A stretch of DNA of 64,000 bases from Pandoraea iniqua (GTDB taxonomy: Bacteria > Pseudomonadota > Gammaproteobacteria > Burkholderiales > Burkholderiaceae). This document shows positions 1 to 9,700 of this stretch, piece by piece (position 1 is the first letter of the stretch; the number at the start of each line of letters is the position of its first letter). Below the pieces are notes generated by a model. It saw only the letters and a program-made list of their open reading frames with translations, made no database searches and was not told the DNA's origin. The stretch spans positions 62,001 to 126,000 of the forward strand of contig NZ_CABPSF010000005.1 in assembly GCF_902459685.1 (NCBI RefSeq), written 5' to 3'. Position numbers and translations under genes: made by a program.

Positions 1-158
1 GCAAGCAGTTCCGCGGCATCTTGCAGGCGCCGCAAGGCGAAAATCTGAGCCTCGAGTTCGAAGGCAAGGGCGGCCCGGCGCTGCTCGAATTTACCCTCGC
101 GGATATTGACCGTGCGCGCCTAGTGCCGCAGATTGATTTTAGGAGTCGCAAACGATGA
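1..158 (+). CDS. rimP: Ribosome maturation factor RimP, 3' end only
   Basis: Only the last 51 codons are present, read from base 3 to the TGA at 156-158. The fragment ends in a short beta-strand-like stretch ([16 protein letters not shown]) and a basic tail, as expected for the C-terminal domain of RimP, a 30S assembly factor. The assignment rests mainly on position, since rimP normally precedes nusA. The stop codon overlaps the nusA start (ATGA at 155-158), which suggests translational coupling. Confidence 0.85.
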   Translation, partial: KQFRGILQAPQGENLSLEFEGKGGPALLEFTLADIDRARLVPQIDFRSRKR

Positions 159-1630
159 GTCGCGAAGTATTGCTGTTGGTCGATGCGCTCGCGCGCGAAA
201 AGAACGTCGACAAGGATGTCGTGTTCGGCGCGCTGGAAGCAGCATTGGCTTCGGCCACCAAGAAGCGCTACACCGAAGACGTCGACATTCGCGTGCACAT
301 CGACCGTGAGTCGGGCGAGCACGAGAGCTTCCGTCGCTGGTTGGTCGTGCCCGACGAGGCCGGCCTGCAAGAGCCGGACAAGCAGATTCTGTTGTTTGAA
401 GCCAAGGAAGACAACGACGCGATCGAACTCGGCGAATTCGTCGAGGAGCCGGTTGAGTCGGTCGAATTCGGCCGCATTGGCGCGCAAGCCGCCAAGCAAG
501 TGATTCTGCAACGCATTCGCGATGCCGAGCGCGAGCAGATCCTGTCGGACTTCCTCGAGCGCGGCGAAAAGATCATGACCGGTACGGTCAAGCGTCTCGA
601 CAAGGGCAACCTGATTGTCGAGTCGGGCCGTGTCGAAGCGCTGCTGCGTCGCGACCAACTGATTCCGAAAGAAAACCTCCGTATCGGTGACCGCGTCCGC
701 GCGTACATCGTGAAGGTCGATCGTACGGCCCGTGGCCCGCAGATCGAACTCTCGCGCACCGCACCGGAGTTCCTGATCGAGTTGTTCGGCATGGAAGTGC
801 CGGAAATCGAGCAGGGCCTGCTCGAGATCAAGTCCGCCGCCCGTGACCCGGGTGTGCGCGCCAAGATCGCCGTGGTGGCCTACGACAAGCGTATCGATCC
901 GATCGGCACGTGCGTGGGTATTCGCGGTACGCGTGTGCAGGCCGTGCGTAACGAACTGGGCGGTGAGAACGTCGATATCGTGCTGTGGTCGGAAGACCCG
1001 GCGCAATTCGTGATCGGTGCCCTGGCGCCGGCGGCGGTGCAGTCGATCGTCGTTGACGAAGAGAAGCACAGCATGGACGTCGTCGTCGACGAGAACGAGC
1101 TGGCCGTGGCGATTGGCCGCAGCGGTCAGAACGTGCGTCTCGCGTCGGAACTGACCGGCTGGCAGATCAACATCATGACGCCGGACGAATCGGCCGAGAA
1201 GCAGAACGAAGAGCGCGGTACGTTGCGCACGTTGTTCATGCAGCGTCTGGATGTGGACGAGGAAGTGGCGGACATCCTGATCGAGGAAGGTTTCTCGAGT
1301 CTGGAAGAGATCGCCTACGTGCCGCTCAACGAAATGCTCGAAATCGAGGCTTTCGATGAAGACACGGTGCATGAGTTGCGCAACCGTGCGCGCGACGCAC
1401 TGCTGACGCAGGCGATTGCCACCGAGGAGAAGGTTGAGGGCGTTGCGCTCGACCTGAAGAGCCTCGACGGCATGACGCCCGAGTTGCTGGCCAAACTGGC
1501 CGAGCATGAAATTCAGACGCGCGATGATCTGGCCGAGCTGGCCGTCGACGAACTGACCGAAATGACCGGTGTCGACGAGGAAGCTGCGAAGGCTTTGATC
1601 ATGAAAGCGCGAGAGCACTGGTTCCAATGA
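155..1630 (+). CDS. nusA: Transcription termination/antitermination protein NusA
   Basis: This 491-residue protein has the NusA domain order. An N-terminal RNA-polymerase-binding domain covers about residues 1-130, followed by an S1 domain at about 135-200 ([16 protein letters not shown]). Two KH domains follow, the second marked by [21 protein letters not shown] near residue 325-345. Two acidic helix-hairpin-helix repeats form the C-terminus, as in proteobacterial NusA of about 490 residues. It binds RNA polymerase and nascent RNA and modulates pausing, termination and antitermination. The start overlaps the rimP stop. It is the second gene of the rimP-nusA-infB-rbfA-truB operon. Confidence 0.97.
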   Translation: MSREVLLLVDALAREKNVDKDVVFGALEAALASATKKRYTEDVDIRVHIDRESGEHESFRRWLVVPDEAGLQEPDKQILLFEAKEDNDAIELGEFVEEPVESVEFGRIGAQAAKQVILQRIRDAEREQILSDFLERGEKIMTGTVKRLDKGNLIVESGRVEALLRRDQLIPKENLRIGDRVRAYIVKVDRTARGPQIELSRTAPEFLIELFGMEVPEIEQGLLEIKSAARDPGVRAKIAVVAYDKRIDPIGTCVGIRGTRVQAVRNELGGENVDIVLWSEDPAQFVIGALAPAAVQSIVVDEEKHSMDVVVDENELAVAIGRSGQNVRLASELTGWQINIMTPDESAEKQNEERGTLRTLFMQRLDVDEEVADILIEEGFSSLEEIAYVPLNEMLEIEAFDEDTVHELRNRARDALLTQAIATEEKVEGVALDLKSLDGMTPELLAKLAEHEIQTRDDLAELAVDELTEMTGVDEEAAKALIMKAREHWFQ

Positions 1631-1710
1631 TGACCTGCCCCGGCATGCATATGGAACAGTGAACTTTGAAGTTAACCGCAAGGCGCGTGGCCTTGCTTGA
1701 AGAGGTTTGA

Positions 1711-4683
1711 ATGGCGAGCATCAACGTAGCCCAATTTGCTGAAGAACTGAAAATGCCGGCCGGCGTGTTGCTGGAGCAACTCAAAGCCGCCGGTGTGGAC
1801 AAACTCAGCGCCGACGATTCGGTAACGGAAGCCGACAAGGCCCGTTTGCTGGAACACCTGCGCCGATCGCACGGCGCTGGCGACGGCGACAAAAAGAAGA
1901 TCACTCTGACGCGTCGCCAGACCTCGGAAATCAAGCAAGCCGACTCGACCGGAAAGGCGCGCACGATTCAAGTCGAAGTCCGCAAGAAGCGGACGTTCGT
2001 CAAGCGCGACGATGTGGCTGAGGGCGCTGAAAACGCGGCAGTTTCGGCCGAAGACGAAGCGCTGCGCCAACGTGAGGAAGATGCACGCCGTGAGGCGGAG
2101 CGTCTTGCTGCCGAGGCTGCGGAGCTGAAGCTTCGTCAGGAACAACTCGAACGCGAAGAGGCCGAGCGCCGCGAGCGTGAAGAGAAGGAAGCGGCTGAGC
2201 GTCGTGCCCGTGAAGAAGCGGAGCGCGCTGCGGCGGCGGCCAAGGCTGCGGCTGAGCAGAAGGCCAAGGCGGAAGCGAAAGCCGAAGCCAAGGTCGATGC
2301 CGAAGCCGATCAGGCCGCTCAGGCCGAGACGGAAAAGGCTGAGCAGGCCAAGCAAGCGGCTGCTCAGGAAGCTGACAAGGCAGCGGCCGCGAAGGCGGAC
2401 GCCGAGCGCGAGCAGGCCCGCAAGGCCAGCGAAGAAGCGCGTGCAGCCGCCGAGAAGGCCAGTGCTGCGGCCGACAAGGCGCGTGCCGAAGAAGAAGCGA
2501 TTCGCAAGCGTCGCGCTGCGGCGGAAGCCGAAGCGCGTGCCATTCGCGAAATGCTGAACGCACCGCGTCGCGTGCTGAAGGCGCCGGAACCGGCACCTGC
2601 TGCACCGGCAGCGGCGCCGGTCGCCGCCAAGACGGAAGCCAAGGGCACGTTGCACAAGCCGGCCAAGCCGGAAGGTTCGACGTCGGCCAAGCCGGCAGAC
2701 AAGAAGCCGGCGACCACGGCGGCACCGTCGACGACGACTGCGGACAAGAAGGACAAGAAGCCGGGTCAATGGCAGAAGGACGCCGATAACCGCAACAAGC
2801 GTGGCGGCATGAAGACCCGTGGCGACACGAGCGGCGGTTCGGACGGATGGCGTGGCGGTGGCCGTGGCGGCCGTCGTGGCGATCGTCATGCGCAGGACAA
2901 CCAGTTCCAGGCGCCGAGCGAGCCGATCGTACGTGACGTGCACGTGCCGGAAACCATCACGGTGGGCGATCTGGCTCACAAGATGTCGGTGAAGGCCTCG
3001 GAAGTCATCAAGTTGATGATGAAGATGGGTCAGATGGTGACCATCAACCAGGTGCTGGATCAGGAAACGGCAATGATCGTGGTCGAAGAACTCGGCCACC
3101 GTGCAATTGCCGCGAAGATGGACGATCCGGAAACGCTGCTGTCGCTGGGCAATGACGCACCGGAAGGCGAAGCCTTGCCGCGTCCGCCGGTGGTGACGGT
3201 GATGGGTCACGTCGACCACGGTAAGACCTCGCTGCTGGACTACATCCGTCGCGCCAAGGTGGCGTCGGGCGAAGCCGGTGGTATTACGCAGCACATCGGT
3301 GCGTATCACGTTGAAACGCCGCGCGGTACGGTGACGTTCCTCGACACGCCGGGTCACGAGGCCTTTACGGCCATGCGTGCCCGTGGTGCTCAGGCAACGG
3401 ACATCGTGATTCTGGTGGTGGCGGCCGACGACGGCGTGATGCCGCAGACGAAGGAAGCGATCGCTCACGCGAAGTCGGCCGGCGTGCCGATCGTGGTGGC
3501 GATCAACAAGATCGACAAGCCGGAAGCCAACGCCGACCGCGTGAAGCAGGAACTCGTGGCCGAGGGCGTGGTGCCGGAAGAGTACGGTGGCGATTCGCCG
3601 TTCGTGCCGGTGTCGGCGAAGACCGGTACGGGTATCGACGATCTGCTCGAGAACGTGCTGCTGCAAGCCGAAGTGCTGGAACTGAAGGCACCGGAAGCCG
3701 CCCCGGCCAAGGGTATCGTGATCGAAGCCAAGCTCGACAAGGGTAAGGGTCCGGTGGCGACGATTCTGGTGCAGTCGGGCACGCTTAAGCGTGGCGACAT
3801 GGTGCTGGCGGGTCAGGCTTATGGCCGCGTGCGTGCCATGCTCGACGAAACGGGCAAGAGCGCGAAGGAAGCCGGTCCGTCGATCCCTGTGGAAATTCAG
3901 GGTCTGTCGGAAGTGCCGGGTGCCGGTGAAGAAGTGCTGGTCGTGCAAGACGAGCGCAAGGCACGTGAAATCGCCTTGTTCCGTCAGGGCAAGTTCCGCG
4001 ACGTGAAGCTGGCCAAGCAGCAAGCCGCGAAGCTCGAGAACCTGTTCGAGCAGATGGCCGACGGCGAAGTCAAGACGCTGCCCCTCATCATCAAGGCAGA
4101 CGTGCAGGGTTCGCAGGAAGCACTGGCGCAGTCGCTCAACAAGCTCTCGACGCCGGAAGTGCGTGTGCAGATCGTGCACGCTGCGGTGGGTGGCATCAGC
4201 GAAAGCGACGTCAACCTGGCAACGGCTTCGAAGGCGGTCATCATCGGCTTCAACACGCGTGCCGATGCACTGGCGCGCAAGCTGGCCGAGTCGAACGGTA
4301 TCGACATCCGCTACTACAACATCATCTATGACGCTGTGGATGAAGTGAAGGCGGCCATGTCGGGCATGCTGGCACCGGAGAAGAAGGAAGAAATCACCGG
4401 TCTCGTCGAAGTTCGCCAGACGTTCCGCGTACCGAAGGTCGGTACGGTTGCCGGTTGTATGGTGCTCGACGGCTTCGTCAAGCGCTCGTCGAATGTCCGC
4501 GTGCTGCGCGACAACGTCGTGGTCTTCACGGGCGAGCTGGATTCGCTCAAGCGCTTCAAGGACGACGTCAAGGAAGTCAAGACGGGCTTCGAGTGCGGTT
4601 TGTCGGTGAAGAACTTCAACGACATCCAGGAAGGCGACCAACTGGAAGCGTTCGAAATCACTGAGGTTGCGCGTTCGCTGTAA
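1711..4683 (+). CDS. infB: Translation initiation factor IF-2
   Basis: This 990-residue GTPase loads initiator fMet-tRNA on the ribosome. It opens with an IF2 N-terminal subdomain ([15 protein letters not shown]), followed by a very Ala/Glu/Lys/Arg-rich coiled linker at about residues 95-290 and a second IF2_N domain near 415-465. The G domain starts near residue 495 and shows G1 GHVDHGKT, G3 DTPGHE, G4 NKID and G5 SAK. Beta-barrel and C2 domains follow to the end. The long charged linker is typical of beta-proteobacterial IF-2. It lies 80 bp after nusA. Confidence 0.98.
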   Translation: MASINVAQFAEELKMPAGVLLEQLKAAGVDKLSADDSVTEADKARLLEHLRRSHGAGDGDKKKITLTRRQTSEIKQADSTGKARTIQVEVRKKRTFVKRDDVAEGAENAAVSAEDEALRQREEDARREAERLAAEAAELKLRQEQLEREEAERREREEKEAAERRAREEAERAAAAAKAAAEQKAKAEAKAEAKVDAEADQAAQAETEKAEQAKQAAAQEADKAAAAKADAEREQARKASEEARAAAEKASAAADKARAEEEAIRKRRAAAEAEARAIREMLNAPRRVLKAPEPAPAAPAAAPVAAKTEAKGTLHKPAKPEGSTSAKPADKKPATTAAPSTTTADKKDKKPGQWQKDADNRNKRGGMKTRGDTSGGSDGWRGGGRGGRRGDRHAQDNQFQAPSEPIVRDVHVPETITVGDLAHKMSVKASEVIKLMMKMGQMVTINQVLDQETAMIVVEELGHRAIAAKMDDPETLLSLGNDAPEGEALPRPPVVTVMGHVDHGKTSLLDYIRRAKVASGEAGGITQHIGAYHVETPRGTVTFLDTPGHEAFTAMRARGAQATDIVILVVAADDGVMPQTKEAIAHAKSAGVPIVVAINKIDKPEANADRVKQELVAEGVVPEEYGGDSPFVPVSAKTGTGIDDLLENVLLQAEVLELKAPEAAPAKGIVIEAKLDKGKGPVATILVQSGTLKRGDMVLAGQAYGRVRAMLDETGKSAKEAGPSIPVEIQGLSEVPGAGEEVLVVQDERKAREIALFRQGKFRDVKLAKQQAAKLENLFEQMADGEVKTLPLIIKADVQGSQEALAQSLNKLSTPEVRVQIVHAAVGGISESDVNLATASKAVIIGFNTRADALARKLAESNGIDIRYYNIIYDAVDEVKAAMSGMLAPEKKEEITGLVEVRQTFRVPKVGTVAGCMVLDGFVKRSSNVRVLRDNVVVFTGELDSLKRFKDDVKEVKTGFECGLSVKNFNDIQEGDQLEAFEITEVARSL

Positions 4684-4706
4684 GGCGCGGCGTTCAACGG
4701 ATGTGG

Positions 4707-4746
4707 AATGGCCCACCAGGCCGGGTAACCGGTGGGGTGGGCCATT
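4707..4746 (+). other. Hairpin in the infB-rbfA intergenic gap
   Basis: A perfect 11-bp inverted repeat (AATGGCCCACC at 4707-4717 and its complement at 4736-4746) encloses a second small stem CCGG-GTAA-CCGG (4721-4732). No T-run follows, so it does not look like an intrinsic terminator. It could be an mRNA-processing or stabilising structure, or an attenuator, between infB and rbfA. Confidence 0.6.
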
Positions 4747-4766
4747 GCATTACTAGCGAGTGAGTC

Positions 4767-5252
4767 ATGGCAAAGAAACGTAATATTCCGGGCGGCCGCA
4801 ATCTGCGCATCAATGATCAGATCCAGCGCGACCTGTCCGAGCTGATCCAGCGTGAAGTGAAAGACCCGCGTATTGGTCTGGTGACGCTGCAAAGCGTGGA
4901 AGTCACGCCGGATTACGCGCACGCGAAGGTGTACTACACCACGCTGACGGGTGACCCCAAGCAGACGGGCGAAGCGCTCAACGAAGCCGCTGGTTTTCTG
5001 CGTAACATGTTGTTCAAGCGTTTGCACATTCACACGGTGCCGACGTTGCATTTCCACTTCGACCAGTCGATCGAACGTGCGATCGAAATGTCGCGCCTCA
5101 TCGACACGGCCAACGCCACGCGGGCGAAGGAAGAAGAGGAAGGCGGCGCCGACGGCGAAGAAGAACAAGACACGAACGACGTTGATAGCGACGTTGATAG
5201 CGACGGAAGTAACGAAGGTCAGGACGAAGGTAAGGGCGACGGCCGCAAGTAA
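4767..5252 (+). CDS. rbfA: 30S ribosome-binding factor RbfA
   Basis: This 161-residue protein carries the RbfA KH-like fold over about residues 1-120, including [20 protein letters not shown] and a [26 protein letters not shown] core. RbfA binds free 30S subunits and is needed for 16S rRNA maturation and cold adaptation. The last 36 residues form a highly acidic tail (E, D, G, S, N) that includes a duplicated DVDS unit encoded by a perfect 12-bp tandem repeat at 5178-5201. The tail is longer than in typical RbfA. It is the fourth gene of the nusA operon. Confidence 0.96.
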   Translation: MAKKRNIPGGRNLRINDQIQRDLSELIQREVKDPRIGLVTLQSVEVTPDYAHAKVYYTTLTGDPKQTGEALNEAAGFLRNMLFKRLHIHTVPTLHFHFDQSIERAIEMSRLIDTANATRAKEEEEGGADGEEEQDTNDVDSDVDSDGSNEGQDEGKGDGRK

Positions 5253-5394
5253 GCGGTGGTCTCCGTGGTCCCGGGTTCGACCGACTGAGCCCGCCGGGCT
5301 GCCGAAAGGCCGGTCCGGCGGCGCACGAAAGCCTGCTGGCGCATGACGCGCGGCGTGGCTGATTCTCCACGAATATCTCAAGCACTCCCGCATC

Positions 5395-6384
5395 ATGACG
5401 GACCCGCGTTCGCAGGCACCCCGCCAAAAACTTCCCCGATTCGCCCTCGATGGCGTGTTGCTATTGGACAAGCCGTTGGGTCTGTCGTCGAACGACGCGC
5501 TCATCAAGGCCAAGCGCTTGCTGCAAGCGTTGAAAGCCGGGCATACCGGCACGCTCGACCCGTTGGCCACCGGCTTGCTGCCGCTGTGTTTTGGCGAAGC
5601 GACCAAGTTCTCGCAGGATTTGCTCGAAGCGGACAAGACGTATGAAGCCCGTGTCCGTCTGGGCGAGACCACCACGACGGGGGATGCTGAAGGCGAAGTG
5701 CTGCAAACCCGCGACGTGACCGTCGATGAAGCGGCCATTCGCGCCGTATTGCCGCAGTTCACTGGGCCGATTTCGCAAGTGCCGCCGATGTATTCCGCGC
5801 TCAAGCGTGATGGCAAGCCGCTGTACGAATACGCACGCGCCGGTCAGACGCTGGAGCGCGAGGCACGCCAGATCACGATTCATTCGCTCGAATTGCTGGA
5901 TTGCTCGCTGCCCGGCGCCCCGGAGTTCACTTTCCGTGTGACATGCAGCAAGGGCACATACGTGCGTACGCTCGCGGAAGACATCGGGGAAGCGCTGGGT
6001 TGCGGGGCTCACCTGCGAGCACTGCGTCGGACGGCGGTGGGCCCGTTGACGCTTGACGGCGCGGTGACGCTTGAAGACCTCAACGCCATCGACCAACCAC
6101 AGCGTGTGGAAAAACTCGCGCCGGTGGATGCGTTGCTCAAGACGCTGCCGACGGTATGGCTCGACGACACGCTTGCCAAGCGCTTCGGCCATGGTCAACG
6201 ACTGCGGCTCGACGAGACGCGCTGCCCTCAGGCGCTGCGTGCCTGTGCCTCGACGCACGAGGAGGGTATCGAAGTGAAGGTCTATGCAGAGGCCGCCGAT
6301 GACGTCGCCGCCCGCCTGCTCGGCGTCGCCCGCCTTGACAGCGAGGCACTGCTTACACCGCAGCGGTTGCTCAAGACGCAGTAA
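5395..6384 (+). CDS. truB: tRNA pseudouridine(55) synthase TruB
   Basis: This 329-residue enzyme makes pseudouridine 55 in the T-loop of tRNAs. The core LDGVLLLDKPLGLSSNDAL is the family N-terminal signature. The catalytic motif GHTGTLDPLATGLLPLC lies at about residue 48-64 and contains the catalytic aspartate. The KGTYVRTLAEDIGEALG motif lies near residue 185. A C-terminal PUA-like region completes the usual length. The preceding 142-bp gap holds a GC-rich inverted repeat (CCGCCGG/CCGGCGG near 5290-5322). It is the last gene of the operon. Confidence 0.97.
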   Translation: MTDPRSQAPRQKLPRFALDGVLLLDKPLGLSSNDALIKAKRLLQALKAGHTGTLDPLATGLLPLCFGEATKFSQDLLEADKTYEARVRLGETTTTGDAEGEVLQTRDVTVDEAAIRAVLPQFTGPISQVPPMYSALKRDGKPLYEYARAGQTLEREARQITIHSLELLDCSLPGAPEFTFRVTCSKGTYVRTLAEDIGEALGCGAHLRALRRTAVGPLTLDGAVTLEDLNAIDQPQRVEKLAPVDALLKTLPTVWLDDTLAKRFGHGQRLRLDETRCPQALRACASTHEEGIEVKVYAEAADDVAARLLGVARLDSEALLTPQRLLKTQ

Positions 6385-6503
6385 TTCGATCGCAGGGGAC
6401 TCGCGACCCATCTCCACGCCGTACGCAGTCGCTGGAGACGAGTAGCGAAACCCCTCGATAGGGCACCCCTAGTGGCTCCTTGTCGCGGTGACCTTGCCGC
6501 GCC

Positions 6504-6716
6504 TCACTCGGTATCCGTGACCTTCACGTTCTCCGCCGTCGGCCCTTTGGCCCCTTGCGCCACGTCATATTCGACAAGCATCCCGTCCACGAGCGTTTGA
6601 CCCGCCACGTTGGTGAGTTTTGACGAGTGGACGAAAACAGCCTCGCTGCCGTCATCCGGTGTGATGAAGCCGAAACCTCTGTCGCTGTTAAAAAATTTGA
6701 CTTTACCTCGTGCCAT
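6504..6716 (-). CDS. Cold-shock domain protein
   Basis: This 70-residue single-domain protein starts at MARGKVKFFNSDRGFGFITP, after an AAGGAG ribosome-binding site. An upstream in-frame ATG at 6779 was not chosen because the family begins at this Met. RNP1 (RGFGFI) and RNP2 (VFVH) nucleic-acid-binding motifs are present. It binds single-stranded RNA or DNA, probably as an RNA chaperone. The gene begins only 35 bp after the RHS stop codon on the same strand, so its leader lies within the 3' end of the RHS gene. I cannot say whether it is cold-induced. Confidence 0.95.
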   Translation of the reverse strand: MARGKVKFFNSDRGFGFITPDDGSEAVFVHSSKLTNVAGQTLVDGMLVEYDVAQGAKGPTAENVKVTDTE

Positions 6717-6751
6717 TTCCCGCTCCTTGAAAGGACGTGAGGACCGCGCGC

Positions 6752-9700
6752 TCAGAGCGTCGTCCGAGCGCCGCTCCACCAGTCCATACCGTCAAAAATC
6801 CTGCTCAGTCCCGGCTTTGCGAAACCGGGTGCCATCGCGCTTGTGGCGCTGCGGCAAAACAGACCGTCGACAACCTTGTAGTGATATCCGGCGCCGGCGA
6901 GGGCATCCATCACTTGGTCGAACGTGATTTGTTGCATGGGTAACAGGAGGTCGACGCCGTGCTGACGGTCCAAGTTGCCGAACAGGCCCCCTATGTCGAG
7001 CGACTTTGTGTTGGCGAGGCCCTGCATCTCCTTGGCGTAGGCTGCCGTCGAATATTCGGTAGACAGATAGTTGGACACTTTTGCCGCAGCGTCGCCGTAC
7101 GGCGTTGCGCCATAGGCACCGTTGACCACGCCTGCGTAGCTGTTGCCCTTCGTGAGCGCTTTGAATCCCTTGTTGCCTTGGAGGCCCACTTTTTTCGTGG
7201 CGTTGCCGGCCAAGCCGGGCTTCACGCGGCCAAAGCGAGCGACCATCCGGCTATATAAGCCGCCGCCCCGAAGTCCCTGACCCGCAACCACCGCAGGCGC
7301 CCGCCGTGCCGTGCCCAATACGCCGGTGCCCAGATTGATCACACCAAACCCGAGTCCGAGATACCCCAGTACGCTCGCCAGCTCCGGATCACTCTCCTCC
7401 AGGACAATCGAGGAAATATCGAACGCACTGCCAACCGCAGCGAGCCCGGTCACGCCGATCGCAAGGGCGAGAGAACTGCCGCTGGTAAATGGCGTCGCCA
7501 GAAGGCCCAGCACGCTCGCCGCAATACGGAATTCCTGCGTGTACATGAGCGGCATCGTGTCGAGACGGCTGTACTGCGCAATCTCCACGTGCCCGCTGGG
7601 ATCGTGATAGTTGATCGGGTCCCCGTGGCAATAGACGTAGGCGGCGATTCCCCCGATACCGAACGGACTCATAACGTCGGGCGACTGGAAGCGGCAATGC
7701 TCCGGGTCGTACATCCGGTAGCCGTTGCCGAGATGGTAGAACCCCACATAGTTCAGCGGTTCGCCTTTGAAGCCGAGCCACGTGACCACGCCGGGATCGA
7801 CGTTCCGGTAGCCGTAGGGCGAATAGCGGTAGTACGTGATGGCCTTGGTGTCGAGGTCGATGCTGGCGAAGACGGTCCCCGCCTGATCGCGAAGTTCGAA
7901 CGAACTGGTTGCCGTCGTCTTGTCGTCGATCGTCGTGGATGCCTCTTGCAGGAAGCATGACGGGCTGTCGTTCTTCAGGACGAGGGTGCGCTTGTTGAAA
8001 CCGTGCTTCTTTGCATCGTCCTGCTGGCAAACGGCGTATCGCCGTTGCCCACGGTAGTGGTAAGTCTCGTTCCACTTTCCCTTGCCGGCAGAGCCCCCGC
8101 GAATTCGCCCAAGATCGTCATACGTGAAGACGAAATCGCCGTCTTTCCCGCCCGCCGTAGCGGAGCAACTCTTTGCCCGGCCGTTGCCATAGTAGGCGAG
8201 GGTGCGGTTCGACCGCTTGGTCAGCCGCCCGGCGTCATCGTTGTCGTAGGGCTTGCCGTCCAATGTGGTGAGCACACCGGGTTTGGCGTCGTAGGTGCGC
8301 GTCGTCGTCGACACCGAGAGCGCCTCCGGACGGCTGGTGCCAGTGTAGAACTCGTTGTCGCTCGACAGCACATTACCGAGCTTGTCGTAATCGAAGACCT
8401 GTTTGACGTATTGCTTGCCGCCATAACCTGCGAAACCCGCCTGCGAGCAGGACCAGGTTTTCAGGCGTTGTGAGGCGTCGTACTCGAAGTAGTCGGCGTT
8501 CGACGTCTTGTCGTCGACCTTGAGCATGATGCGGTCGATGCGGCCGTCGCCGATGCGTTGGCTTTCAATGACATGCGTCTTGACGCCGGTGCATTCGAAT
8601 TTGCGCTTGATCTCGATCCCCGAACGGTTGTAGCTGTACTGCACCGTCATGGTGAGATTCTGTTTCGCGGCCTTGATCGTTTCTTTCGACAGCAGGCCGT
8701 TATCCGAATAGACGTACGTGGCTTCGCAGCTATCGTTGATGGAGCGCTCAAGCCGTCCGAAAGCGTCGTACTGGAAGGCCGTCTTCGCGCCGGTGATGTC
8801 CTCGAACGCGATGATTTGTTGCCGATGGCTGAAGTGTGTCTTTGATGCCCGCGTGCCAGCGTTGTCCGTCATGGTCTCGGTGTACCTCAGCCCGCTGGCG
8901 TCAATCTCGCTCTTGTAGCCCGTGACCGTTGCGGGACGCTCACCGGCATCGATTTGCTTGCCCCAGCGCGATGCGCCGTTGTACGTGAAGATGGCATCGG
9001 TGCCGTTGCTAATCTCTCGGGCGGGACGGCCGAGACCGTCGACCCGCTGTTCGCCCAGCGAGATCGTGCCCTTATCGTCCTCGACATAAGCCGTGACGGC
9101 GACACTGGCAAGTGTTTCGTCGGGAAAGATGTTGCTGATCTCGATGCCGTCGGTGGTCGACGTGAGCAAGCGGTCGAAGCGGTCGTAGGTAAAGGCCGTG
9201 GGAGCGCCTTTCGCAGGCGTCAGTGTCTTGAGGCGGCCTTGGCCGTCGTAGGCCATCGTGATCTTGTCTCCGGGGAGCGTTGTTCTGCTCCCGTCGATGG
9301 TCTCGGTGTTGACCGACGTCATGTTGCCGCCGGCGTCGAAGGTGGTGAGTTTCCTGAATGACGGGGCACCCGAAGCGCCGGCACTTTCAGTGAGCGTGCG
9401 TTCGGCAGCATCGTAGTTGCGCTGCGTTTCGGCGGCACCGACCAGCAGGGTTTCGCCCATGGCTTTGCTCGCGAGTGTCAGCGACTGGGTGTCGACCTCT
9501 TTCCCGCCGGCGTCCGTCTGAACTTTCTTGACGCTGCACGTGTTTTTGGCGTCGTCATAGGTCCAGTTCGTCGTCAGCATGCTGTGCTTTACGTTCGCGT
9601 AGTCGTAATCGTATTGCTCGTCGCTCGCCAGACGGCCTTGGGCATCGTAGGTGCATCGGGTCATCAGCAACCAGACCTTGCCATCGGGACTGGCCCAGCT

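Noticed and set aside
1672-4716. A 1014-codon open frame antisense to infB
   Set aside because: It mirrors infB codon bias in a G+C-rich genome, has low-complexity His/Arg/Leu composition and no family features.
6717-6779. 21-codon N-terminal extension of the cold-shock protein
   Set aside because: It overlaps the RHS stop region and cold-shock proteins begin at MARGKVKFF, which has its own AAGGAG site.
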